Notes: generated by a model from the letters alone, not told the origin. A DNA stretch of 5,948 bases from Pseudomonadota bacterium (GCA_021805485.1 JAJZFF010000670.1:1-5948); one strand, 5' to 3'. Shown: positions 1 through 5,948, counted from the first letter of the stretch. Translations and numbers: made by a program.

Positions 1-297
1 CGACGACAACGCGCCCCTCACCATCGCCGGTTCCTTCAACGCCACCAATGCAAGCCTTGCCGACACCAGCGGCGGTGGCTTGGACATCGCCGGACAGGTC
101 AGCCTCGCCTCGCTCCTCGCCCTCTCCGCAACAAGCGGATCCATCACCAGCTCGGGCACCGGTTCCATCTCCGCACCCACTCTCGATGCCGCCGCAAGCC
201 TCGTCGCCCTCACCGGCAGCAATGTCATCACCACTCTCGGCAGCATCAATGTCGGCACCTTCACCCTCGACGACAACGCGCCCCTCACCATCGCCGG
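1..297 (+). repeat. Exact 30-base direct repeat, copies at 1-30 and 268-297
   Basis: The 30 bases at 1-30 recur without mismatch at 268-297, exactly 267 bases (89 codons) apart and in the same reading frame. They encode the DDNAPLTIAG landmark of the exoprotein. The bases following each copy differ, so only the landmark is identical at DNA level. The first copy touches the left edge and the match may extend further upstream. Confidence 0.9.
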
Positions 298-790
298 AAG
301 TCTCGTTGCGCAGCGCGCAGCAATCTCGGCCGCCGATCTCACCATTCCAGGCGTCATTCTTGTCGATGGCGCGTTAAGCCTGGCGACGTCCGGAACGATC
401 TCCGAGACCGGGACGATCGACCCCACCCTGCTCCAGATCGCAGGGGCGCGGGACGTGCTGCTGACCGGCAGCAATACGATCGACGCTCTTGGGTCGGTCA
501 GCGTGCCTCTGGGAAACCTGGCGCTGGTGGATCAGGTGCCTCTCACGGTGAACGGCCCCGTATACGCCCTCAATATCTCACTTGATTCACCCGCCATGTA
601 TATTCCCGGCGCGATCAACACGCCCGGCACGCTCGGTCTGGGCTATGGCCCGATTTCCGGAAACGGTCCCATCACCGCCGCGACGCTTACGAGCAACAGT
701 GCCGTCATCGGCGACGTGGCGCTGACTGGAACGGAGAACGTCATAGGCACTCTCGGCGGATTCGATGCCGCCGGCCATCTCTTCGCGTTG
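2..790 (+). repeat. Three tandem coding repeats of 86-89 codons in the exoprotein
   Basis: Aligning the PLTIAG-type landmark gives units at 2-268 (89 codons), 269-526 (86 codons) and 527-790 (88 codons). A fourth, incomplete unit starts at 791. The landmark reads DDNAPLTIAG in units 1 and 2, DQVPLTVNG in unit 3 and DATALTVAG in unit 4. The second landmark reads LTGSNVITTLGS, LTGSNTIDALGS and LTGTENVIGTLGG near the ends of units 1 to 3. Repeat length is nearly constant while sequence decays toward the C-terminus, as expected for stacked beta-helix rungs. Confidence 0.8.
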
Positions 791-1462
791 ACCGATGCCA
801 CGGCGTTAACCGTGGCCGGACCTGTTTCGGCGAAGGCGCTGACCATAACGGCAACCGGCCAGATCACTCTGGACGGGGCGGATGGCGGTTCCTTCTCGAT
901 CGGCGGCCAATTTCTCCCGACATACGTCTACAATGGCCTCTCGCCACGTAACGGCATCGATTCGGTTCTGCAGGTGATCGCGAATGGAGCGCCGGCTAAC
1001 GGCATCGTACAGACCGGCCAGTTCAACATCGACACCGGTCCCCTTCAAGGTCAGCCAAACACGCTGTTTATGCTTCTGCCGGACGGTGCCGACGCGAAGT
1101 TCAACGATCTCAATGCCCGCAGCACGGATCTGGCGATTTCGCTGATCAACGGATATGCACAGGGAACATTGTATTTGCACTATCTGCTGGTGGCGGGCGG
1201 CCTTAATGGACAAACGGCTTTCGTCGGCCAGATCGCCGGTCTTGCCGGCTCGGCCGCGGCGCATAACGGCAAGGTCGTTCCTGTGCCGGGATCCAGCTAT
1301 CGCTTCAACTCGTGCATTATCGGATCGGTGAGTTGCACCGTGTTGCCTGTGGCGATCGTGCCGGAGCGCAACCCGCTGGATGATTTCGACATCAGTCCAC
1401 GGCGGCGACGCAAGCTGGATGCGAATGTCCGGCTGCCAGGTGTGGCGGCAAAGGACTATTGA
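2..1462 (+). CDS. Filamentous-haemagglutinin-like large exoprotein, C-terminal part (5' end outside window)
   Basis: The frame is open from base 2 to the TGA at 1460-1462, giving 486 visible codons. The true start lies upstream, because the repeat pattern already runs at the left edge. The protein is rich in Gly, Ala, Ser, Thr, Leu, Ile and Val with alternating hydrophobic/polar residues, as in right-handed beta-helix exoproteins of two-partner secretion (TpsA). Three repeats of 86-89 residues carry two landmarks, LTGSNxIxxLGS and (D)xxPLTIAG, followed by a degenerate start of a fourth to about base 900. The remaining ~190 residues are repeat-free and contain the only two cysteines (codons 1313 and 1334, six residues between). 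The end has a basic RRRRK cluster and a final DY, resembling tails I recall from alphaproteobacterial haemagglutinin-like proteins. Expected role: secreted or surface adhesin or structural exoprotein. The diagnostic N-terminal TPS domain and any TpsB partner are not in view, so the secretion route is inferred. Confidence 0.75.
   Translation, partial: DDNAPLTIAGSFNATNASLADTSGGGLDIAGQVSLASLLALSATSGSITSSGTGSISAPTLDAAASLVALTGSNVITTLGSINVGTFTLDDNAPLTIAGSLVAQRAAISAADLTIPGVILVDGALSLATSGTISETGTIDPTLLQIAGARDVLLTGSNTIDALGSVSVPLGNLALVDQVPLTVNGPVYALNISLDSPAMYIPGAINTPGTLGLGYGPISGNGPITAATLTSNSAVIGDVALTGTENVIGTLGGFDAAGHLFALTDATALTVAGPVSAKALTITATGQITLDGADGGSFSIGGQFLPTYVYNGLSPRNGIDSVLQVIANGAPANGIVQTGQFNIDTGPLQGQPNTLFMLLPDGADAKFNDLNARSTDLAISLINGYAQGTLYLHYLLVAGGLNGQTAFVGQIAGLAGSAAAHNGKVVPVPGSSYRFNSCIIGSVSCTVLPVAIVPERNPLDDFDISPRRRRKLDANVRLPGVAAKDY
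1450..1455 (+). promoter_or_regulatory. Ribosome binding site deciding the start of the TPR-CHAT gene
   Basis: The AAAGGA at 1450-1455 lies inside the last codons of the exoprotein gene. It is nine bases from the ATG at 1465 but only three from the in-frame TTG at 1459. This favours ATG 1465, so the genes are separated by two bases rather than overlapping by four, and the start may be translationally coupled to the upstream stop. Confidence 0.6.
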
Positions 1463-1464
1463 CC

Positions 1465-1524
1465 ATGCGCCGAACGGTCCTGGTTCTGGCCGCCCTTGCC
1501 GGCCTGGCGCTGTTGAGCGCGTGC
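1465..1524 (+). other. Lipoprotein signal peptide with lipobox (Leu-Ser-Ala-Cys)
   Basis: Two arginines after Met are followed by about 13 hydrophobic residues and LSAC, with the lipidated cysteine predicted at residue 20 (codon 1522-1524). All three signal-peptidase II features are present: positive n-region, short hydrophobic h-region and lipobox. The next residues, Thr-Arg-Pro-Pro-Pro, form a flexible tether. This places the TPR and CHAT domains outside the cytoplasm. Confidence 0.85.
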
Positions 1525-4500
1525 ACGCGGCCGCCGCCGGGCGCCTATGCGCATGACACGGATTCCCCGCAATCGGCTAGCGGCCGGCAACTCGCGCTGG
1601 GCAAAAATACCAGCGGCGAAACCTGCACCGCCAGTCGTACGACCTCCGGCGGCGCATTGATCTACTGCGGCAGTTGGCACCAGCCCAGCGCCGAAGTGCA
1701 TGCGGGTCCGGAGGCGAACCGGGCGAACCTGAATGCAATCGTTACGCGAGGAAACTGGCGGGCCGGTCTCGAACAGCGCTACGCGTGCGGCAATCCAAAG
1801 CCGACAACGGTGCTCGGGCACTACCCTGGAGAGGTTCTGCTCTGCACGCAGCGGATCGGCGGCTGGCCGCATGTCGCCCTGGCAGCCTTGATCCGCGGCC
1901 ATGTGTGGTTTGCCGATGGCGTGCAACCGGCTTTTCCAGCCATGGAGCGCGCCGTCGGCGTGATCAGCGGCGCAGTACCAGCCGCCGATGCCGGCGCGAT
2001 GACCACTTCGGTTTCCGACAGCCAGCTTGCCGACCGCCTCGCCGCCGCCGCCTTCACCTCGGGTGATATCCACGAGTACGGCAAGTTGATGACGCTCGGC
2101 AACCGCTCCAACCAGGCCGAGGATTACCCTGCCGCCATCACCGCCTACCGGGCCGCGCTCGCGCTGCAGCAAAAGGCGCTTGGGCCGGAAAATCCGAATA
2201 CGGTGACGCCGATGCTGGATCTTGCCCTGAATCTCTCGGATCAGGGCGATTATAGCCAGGCTGACGCCCTGCTTGCGCAGGCGGCGAAGCTGGCTCCCCT
2301 GGCCGTGGATCCCACGGCGGTCGCGCGACTCGACCATTATCGGGGTCTCGATCAACTCAATCAGGGTCATGATCGCCGTGCGCTGCGGCTGCTCTCGGCC
2401 GCAAACCGGGATTATGCATCGCTTCTGCCCCGCTCCGTGTTGCGCCCCCACCCTGCCGCGACCGGGTCCGACGATGGCTTCGGCCTTTCGGCCGGAAGCC
2501 GGGGGGGATCGCTCCTCGCCGCGCAGTCGACCCTGTTGAGCCCGATCGGGCAGCAGGCCCTGCTCGGCGTGATCGAAACACTGCGGTATGAGGGCGTGGT
2601 GCTCGATGCGGCCGGGCATCACAAGCAGGCCGCCGTGAAAATTGACCGTGCATCGGCGATCGCTTCGGCGAACGGTATTGCTCCTCCCGTGCTTCGCGCC
2701 AGGCTTGACCGGAGCACGGCCGCCGTCGACACGGCGTTTGACAGGACCGCCTCGGCTGCCGCCAGGCTGGCGCAAGCCTCGTATGATTTCGAACATGCCC
2801 TGCCCGGTTCGCGCCCGGTCGCCGACACGCACCTGCTGCGCGGCGGCGTGCTCGACCTCGCCGGTCAACCCGGAAAGGCCCTGGAGGCTTGCCGGGCCGG
2901 CATAAAGCTTCTCGCCCGCCTGCGCCTCGGCACCTCTGCGGCCCTGGTTGCTCCGTGCCTCGACGCGGCCAATCGGGAAGCGGAGAAGAATCCTGCCCGG
3001 GCCGGGGTGCTTCGCGCCGAGATGTTCGCGATGGCGGAACTCGCGCAAGGCAGCACGACCAGCCGTGAAATCGCCGAGTCCGCCGCGCGGCTGGCCGCGG
3101 ATTCAAAGAGCCCCAAAGTCGCCGCCGCGATCCGCGCCCATCAGGATGCCGTCATCGCCCTGTCGCGCCTCTACCGGGAGCGTGACGGCATCGCCCATGA
3201 ACGGCAGGCAACGCCGGCCGCCATCAACGCAATCGACATGAAGATCGCGGCGGCAACCCGGCGGCTCGCCGAAGCGGACGAGTCCGTCGAGGCGGCGGCA
3301 CCGAATTTCGGCCAGCTGGTCCAGCAGGTCGTGCCCGCCGGCACCGTGCTCGACCGGCTGAGGCCTGGCGAAGCCTTTCTCGATATCATGCCGGCGCCGG
3401 ACGGCACGTGGACGTTCCTGTTGCACGACGGGCAGATCGCCGTCGCGCACACGAAGGTCGACGAGACGCGCATGACCGCACTGGTCCGCAAAGTGCGCCA
3501 AAGCGTCGTGCCGACGCAGGCGGGATTGCCGACCTTCGCGATGACCTCTGCCGAAGCGATCTATCGCGCGACCCTGGCCCCCTTCGCGACCGACCTCGCG
3601 AAGACCACGGCGATGGTGGTTTCACCGGCCGGGGCGCTGCTGTCGCTGCCATTCGCGCTGCTGCCCACCGAGCCGGTCGCCCCCGGCACGCCGCTGGCCA
3701 AGGTGCCCTGGCTGATCAGGAAGATGACGCTGGTCTACGTTCCCGCGGCCGCGAATTTCGTCTCGCTGCGCGCCATCGCCGGCACGTCGCCCGCCAAGCA
3801 GCCCTGGTTTGGCTTCGGGGACTTCAAGAACACGAGCCTGGCCCAGGCCGAGGCCACGTTCAGTGGCCCCAGTTGCGGCGACAGCGCCCGGCTCTTCGCC
3901 GGCCTGCCCCACCTGCCGTATGCGAAGCTCGAACTTGACGCCGCCCGCGCGATCTTCAAGGCACCCGCATCGGACGAGCTGCTGGGGGCGGCCTTCACGG
4001 TCCCGAATGTCGAGCACGCCGACCTGAAGCAATACCGGATCCTGCATTTCGCGACCCACGCGCTGCTGCCCTCCGAACTGCCCTGCGCTCATGAACCGGC
4101 GATCGTCACCTCGCCGCCGCCCGGCGCCAGGTCCGCGGCGAACTCGATGCTGACGACCTCCGACATCACCAATCTCAAACTGAACGCCGACCTCGTGATC
4201 CTGTCGGCATGCAATACGGGCGGGGGCGACGGAAAGGCCGGCGGTGAAGCGCTTTCCGGCCTTGCCCGCGCGTTCTTCTTCGCCGGCGCCCGCGCGCTGA
4301 TGGTCACGCAATGGTCGGTGAACGACCAGGTCAGCTCCTATCTGGTCGCAACCACGCTCACCCATCTGGCCTCATCGACGGGCGAGGGGGCGGCCGCGAG
4401 CCTGCGGAGCGCCCAGCTCGACCTGATCAGGGGCGCCGCGTCCGGCACCCTGCCGGCCAAGCTCGCCGATCCGTTCTTCTGGGCGCCTTTCGTGGTCATC

Positions 4501-4539
4501 GGCGACGGTGGACAGGGCACGCGCAATCTGGCCAAGTAG
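1465..4539 (+). CDS. TPR-CHAT domain lipoprotein, predicted exported caspase-like peptidase
   Basis: The protein is 1024 residues from ATG 1465. Residues 1-20 form a lipoprotein signal: MRR, a hydrophobic stretch and the lipobox LSAC with Cys20. Thr at +2 is not the Asp retention signal, so the outer membrane is likely. Residues ~30-170 are an unrecognised region with cysteines at 54, 68, 108 and 127. TPR-like repeats cover ~210-245 (AAITAYRAALALQQKALG, kinesin-light-chain style), ~249-282 and ~290-325, with further helical pairs to ~560. A charged helical segment (~560-615) precedes the CHAT domain (~615-1010), which opens with LRPGEAFLDI and closes with DPFFWAPFVVIGD. The dyad is intact: His865 in HFATHA and Cys916 in LSACNTG, followed by GLARAFFFAGARALMVTQWSV. 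CHAT domains are clan CD (caspase/separase-like) cysteine peptidases; TPRs usually bind the activator or substrate. The adjacent exoprotein is the obvious candidate partner, but that is inference. Domain call is firm; substrate is unknown. Confidence 0.9.
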   Translation: MRRTVLVLAALAGLALLSACTRPPPGAYAHDTDSPQSASGRQLALGKNTSGETCTASRTTSGGALIYCGSWHQPSAEVHAGPEANRANLNAIVTRGNWRAGLEQRYACGNPKPTTVLGHYPGEVLLCTQRIGGWPHVALAALIRGHVWFADGVQPAFPAMERAVGVISGAVPAADAGAMTTSVSDSQLADRLAAAAFTSGDIHEYGKLMTLGNRSNQAEDYPAAITAYRAALALQQKALGPENPNTVTPMLDLALNLSDQGDYSQADALLAQAAKLAPLAVDPTAVARLDHYRGLDQLNQGHDRRALRLLSAANRDYASLLPRSVLRPHPAATGSDDGFGLSAGSRGGSLLAAQSTLLSPIGQQALLGVIETLRYEGVVLDAAGHHKQAAVKIDRASAIASANGIAPPVLRARLDRSTAAVDTAFDRTASAAARLAQASYDFEHALPGSRPVADTHLLRGGVLDLAGQPGKALEACRAGIKLLARLRLGTSAALVAPCLDAANREAEKNPARAGVLRAEMFAMAELAQGSTTSREIAESAARLAADSKSPKVAAAIRAHQDAVIALSRLYRERDGIAHERQATPAAINAIDMKIAAATRRLAEADESVEAAAPNFGQLVQQVVPAGTVLDRLRPGEAFLDIMPAPDGTWTFLLHDGQIAVAHTKVDETRMTALVRKVRQSVVPTQAGLPTFAMTSAEAIYRATLAPFATDLAKTTAMVVSPAGALLSLPFALLPTEPVAPGTPLAKVPWLIRKMTLVYVPAAANFVSLRAIAGTSPAKQPWFGFGDFKNTSLAQAEATFSGPSCGDSARLFAGLPHLPYAKLELDAARAIFKAPASDELLGAAFTVPNVEHADLKQYRILHFATHALLPSELPCAHEPAIVTSPPPGARSAANSMLTTSDITNLKLNADLVILSACNTGGGDGKAGGEALSGLARAFFFAGARALMVTQWSVNDQVSSYLVATTLTHLASSTGEGAAASLRSAQLDLIRGAASGTLPAKLADPFFWAPFVVIGDGGQGTRNLAK

Positions 4540-4574
4540 CGATCATCACGCATCAGAAAGCGAGACATCCCCTC
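4540..4574 (+). promoter_or_regulatory. 35-base gap between TPR-CHAT and kinase genes, with a weak ribosome binding site
   Basis: The gap has no hairpin plus T-run, so no intrinsic terminator is seen and read-through from the CHAT gene is likely. The only Shine-Dalgarno-like sequence is the purine-rich AGAAAGCGAG at 4555-4564, about ten bases before the ATG at 4575. It is weaker than the AAAGGA preceding the CHAT gene, so the kinase may be made at a lower level. No promoter boxes are recognisable. Confidence 0.4.
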
Positions 4575-5948
4575 ATGGCAGCGCCAGATCTGACGAAGCT
4601 CGGAAAATATGACATCGTCCGTATTCTCGGCCGGGGCGCCATGGGCACCGTCTACGAAGGCTTCGATCCGATCATTGCGCGTCGCGTCGCCATCAAGACG
4701 GTCAATCTCGATGATACCGACGACGCCGAGGCCGCCGAGGGGCTGCTCCGGTTCCGGCGGGAAGCGCAGGCCGCCGGACGGCTGACGCATCCGAACATCG
4801 TGGGCATCTACGATTACGGCGAGACCGACGGGCTTGCCTATATCGTCATGGAATATGTCGAAGGCGAAACACTGAAATCGGTGCTCGACAGAGGCGAACG
4901 CTTTGCCACGGTCGACGCGCTGCGAATGATGCGGTCGCTGCTGGCAGGACTGGCCTACAGCCACGACAACGGCGTTATCCATCGTGACATCAAGCCTGCC
5001 AATGTGATGATCACGAGAGATGACCAGGTGAAGCTCGCCGATTTCGGCGTCGCCAGAATCGAAAGTTCGAGCCTCACCCAGGCCGGGACGATGATCGGCA
5101 CGCCTTCGTACATGTCTCCCGAGCAGTTCATGGGGCAGACGATCGACATGCGGACCGACATCTATTCCGCAGGCGTCATGCTTTATCAGTTGCTCACCGG
5201 CGAGAAGCCGTTCGAAGGCTCGATCACCGCGATCATGCACAAGGTGCTGAACGTCGAGCCGCCCGCGCCCTCGGCCCTGTCGATCTCGGTGCCGCCGAGG
5301 CTCGATGCAATCGTCCGCAAGGCGATGGCGAAGCGGCCGGACGACCGTTTCGCCGACGCAAGGGAATTCGCCCAGGCCCTGGCGAGCGCGGAGTCCGGCT
5401 CCGGTTCCGGCAGCGCCGCGTTCGCAGGCGAAGCCACCGACGGAGATGCGACGATGATTGCCTCTGCCGGCCGTCATGCCGCAACGGCTCCGGCAGCCGC
5501 CGTCCGCTCGGCGCCCGCTCCAGCATCCGCGGAGGCCCCCGGCGGTCGGCGAGGCCTCCTCATCGGCGGAATTGCCGCAGCCGCATTGATCGTCGCCGGC
5601 GGCGGCACCTATTTCCTGCTTGGTGCCGGACACCATGGCCGGCAGCAAACCGCGGCGTCGCATCCCTCCGCGGCGGCGCCGGTTCCAGCTCCAGCCAACA
5701 GCATCAAGACCCCGGCACCCGCACCGGCACCCGCGCCATCGGTTGCCACTCATGCAACGCCCGCGCCTGCGTCGATGCCCACACCCGTTCCGCCGCCCTC
5801 GGCCGCCACGATCGAGGCTCGACTGACCGCCGCGGTGCGTCAGATATCCTGCGCAATGGCAACCGGAAGTGCCCGGAACACGGACTTCCACATCTCGGCT
5901 TTTGTTCGCGCCGCCAACAAGCCCGAACTGGCGTCAGCGATCGACCAT
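4575..5948 (+). CDS. Transmembrane Hanks-type Ser/Thr protein kinase (PknB-like), 3' end outside window
   Basis: The frame is open from ATG 4575 to the last base: 458 codons with no stop. The kinase domain covers ~12-270 and has every catalytic element: glycine loop GRGAMGTVY (19-27), Lys41 in VAIK, Glu63 of helix C, HRDIKPAN with Asp138 and Asn143, Asp156 of DFG, an activation loop with Thr168/Thr172/Thr176 ending in GTPSYMSPEQ, Asp195 in the RTDIYSAG block and Arg258. It is an RD kinase, expected to be activated by autophosphorylation. A Gly/Ser/Ala-rich linker (~271-322) leads to Arg325-Arg326 and a transmembrane helix (~327-350), placing the kinase in the cytoplasm. A Pro/Ala-rich stalk (~354-410) then enters the periplasm. 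From ~411 a folded domain begins, with one Cys and a predicted helix-strand pattern; it is cut by the window edge and I cannot assign it. Likely co-transcribed with the genes before it. Substrates are unknown. Confidence 0.95.
   Translation, partial: MAAPDLTKLGKYDIVRILGRGAMGTVYEGFDPIIARRVAIKTVNLDDTDDAEAAEGLLRFRREAQAAGRLTHPNIVGIYDYGETDGLAYIVMEYVEGETLKSVLDRGERFATVDALRMMRSLLAGLAYSHDNGVIHRDIKPANVMITRDDQVKLADFGVARIESSSLTQAGTMIGTPSYMSPEQFMGQTIDMRTDIYSAGVMLYQLLTGEKPFEGSITAIMHKVLNVEPPAPSALSISVPPRLDAIVRKAMAKRPDDRFADAREFAQALASAESGSGSGSAAFAGEATDGDATMIASAGRHAATAPAAAVRSAPAPASAEAPGGRRGLLIGGIAAAALIVAGGGTYFLLGAGHHGRQQTAASHPSAAAPVPAPANSIKTPAPAPAPAPSVATHATPAPASMPTPVPPPSAATIEARLTAAVRQISCAMATGSARNTDFHISAFVRAANKPELASAIDH
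5553..5624 (+). other. Single transmembrane helix of the kinase
   Basis: Residues ~327-350 are an uninterrupted hydrophobic, Gly/Ala/Ile/Leu-rich stretch directly after Arg-Arg. By the positive-inside rule the N-terminal kinase domain is cytoplasmic and the C-terminal part periplasmic, the usual layout of PknB-type receptor kinases. Confidence 0.85.
5712..5735 (+). repeat. Two tandem 12-base units encoding a Pro-Ala stalk
   Basis: The 12 bases at 5712-5723 are repeated at 5724-5735 with one change in the last base. They encode alternating Pro-Ala (residues 380-387) inside a longer Pro/Ala-rich segment. This is a low-complexity periplasmic spacer between membrane helix and C-terminal domain, and may vary in length between strains. 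Confidence 0.7.

Noticed and set aside
80..82. TTG as the start of the exoprotein gene
   Set aside because: The frame stays open to base 2 and the repeat landmark DDNAPLTIAG already occurs before it, so the gene begins outside the window.
1..297. CRISPR array suggested by an exact 30-base direct repeat
   Set aside because: There are only two copies, 267 bases apart, both in frame inside an open gene and encoding the protein-repeat landmark. The repeat is coding, not CRISPR.
48..377. 109-codon Pro/Ser-rich frame on the + strand
   Set aside because: It is a shifted reading of the exoprotein repeats and ends within them. The overlapping frame has the repeat structure and continues to 1462.
1459..1461. 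TTG as start of the TPR-CHAT gene (overlapping the upstream stop by four bases)
   Set aside because: It is only three bases from the Shine-Dalgarno-like AAAGGA, while ATG 1465 has nine-base spacing and keeps a standard MRR signal-peptide start. It cannot be fully excluded.
1456..3048. 530-codon open frame on the minus strand
   Set aside because: It lies entirely opposite the TPR-CHAT gene, which has clear lipobox and TPR evidence. The antisense product is Arg/Gly-rich and low in complexity.
1465..4539. Type III-E CRISPR (gRAMP/Craspase) or gasdermin defence role for the TPR-CHAT protein
   Set aside because: No gRAMP, CRISPR array, Cas1/2 or small gasdermin-like gene is present, and the lipoprotein signal argues against a cytosolic partner. 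The neighbours are an exoprotein and a kinase.
4540..4574. Terminator or promoter between the CHAT and kinase genes
   Set aside because: The 35 bases contain no stem-loop with T-run and no recognisable -35/-10 pair.
4338..5891. 517-codon open frame on the minus strand over the end of the CHAT gene and the kinase gene
   Set aside because: The + strand frame encodes a complete set of kinase motifs. The antisense product is Arg/Gly/His-rich with no recognisable domain, typical of the frame opposite GC-rich coding DNA.

Overview
The window looks like part of a GC-rich proteobacterial chromosome, most likely an alphaproteobacterium (Acetobacteraceae/Rhodospirillales or Sphingomonadales type). This is an inference from three things: the strong G/C preference at third codon positions, the tail sequence of the first gene, and the gene combination. 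No RNA gene, transposase, integrase, CRISPR array or phage gene is visible. All three genes read on the + strand and fill almost the whole window.

Layout: (1) 2-1462 is the C-terminal 486 codons of a large secreted beta-strand-repeat protein of the filamentous-haemagglutinin/two-partner-secretion kind. It starts outside the window and contains three tandem repeats of about 86-89 residues plus the start of a fourth. It ends in a repeat-free tail holding the only two cysteines of the visible protein. (2) 1465-4539, two bases after that stop codon, is a 1024-residue predicted lipoprotein. It has a cysteine-containing N-terminal region, TPR-like helical repeats and a C-terminal CHAT (caspase-like) peptidase domain with an intact His865/Cys916 dyad. 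(3) 4575-5948, 35 bases further on, is a Hanks-type Ser/Thr protein kinase with every catalytic motif, one transmembrane helix, a Pro/Ala-rich stalk and the start of an extracytoplasmic C-terminal domain. It has no stop codon before the window ends.

The short gaps and lack of any terminator-like hairpin suggest one transcription unit. The products would sit in different compartments: the exoprotein at the cell surface, the TPR-CHAT lipoprotein in the periplasm (probably at the outer membrane), and the kinase spanning the inner membrane with its catalytic domain in the cytoplasm. A plausible but unproven model is a surface exoprotein whose maturation, release or surveillance involves a dedicated caspase-like lipoprotein, with a transmembrane kinase sensing the envelope. 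The most interesting single point is a CHAT protease that appears to be exported, since the characterised CHAT/separase-type enzymes work in the cytosol.
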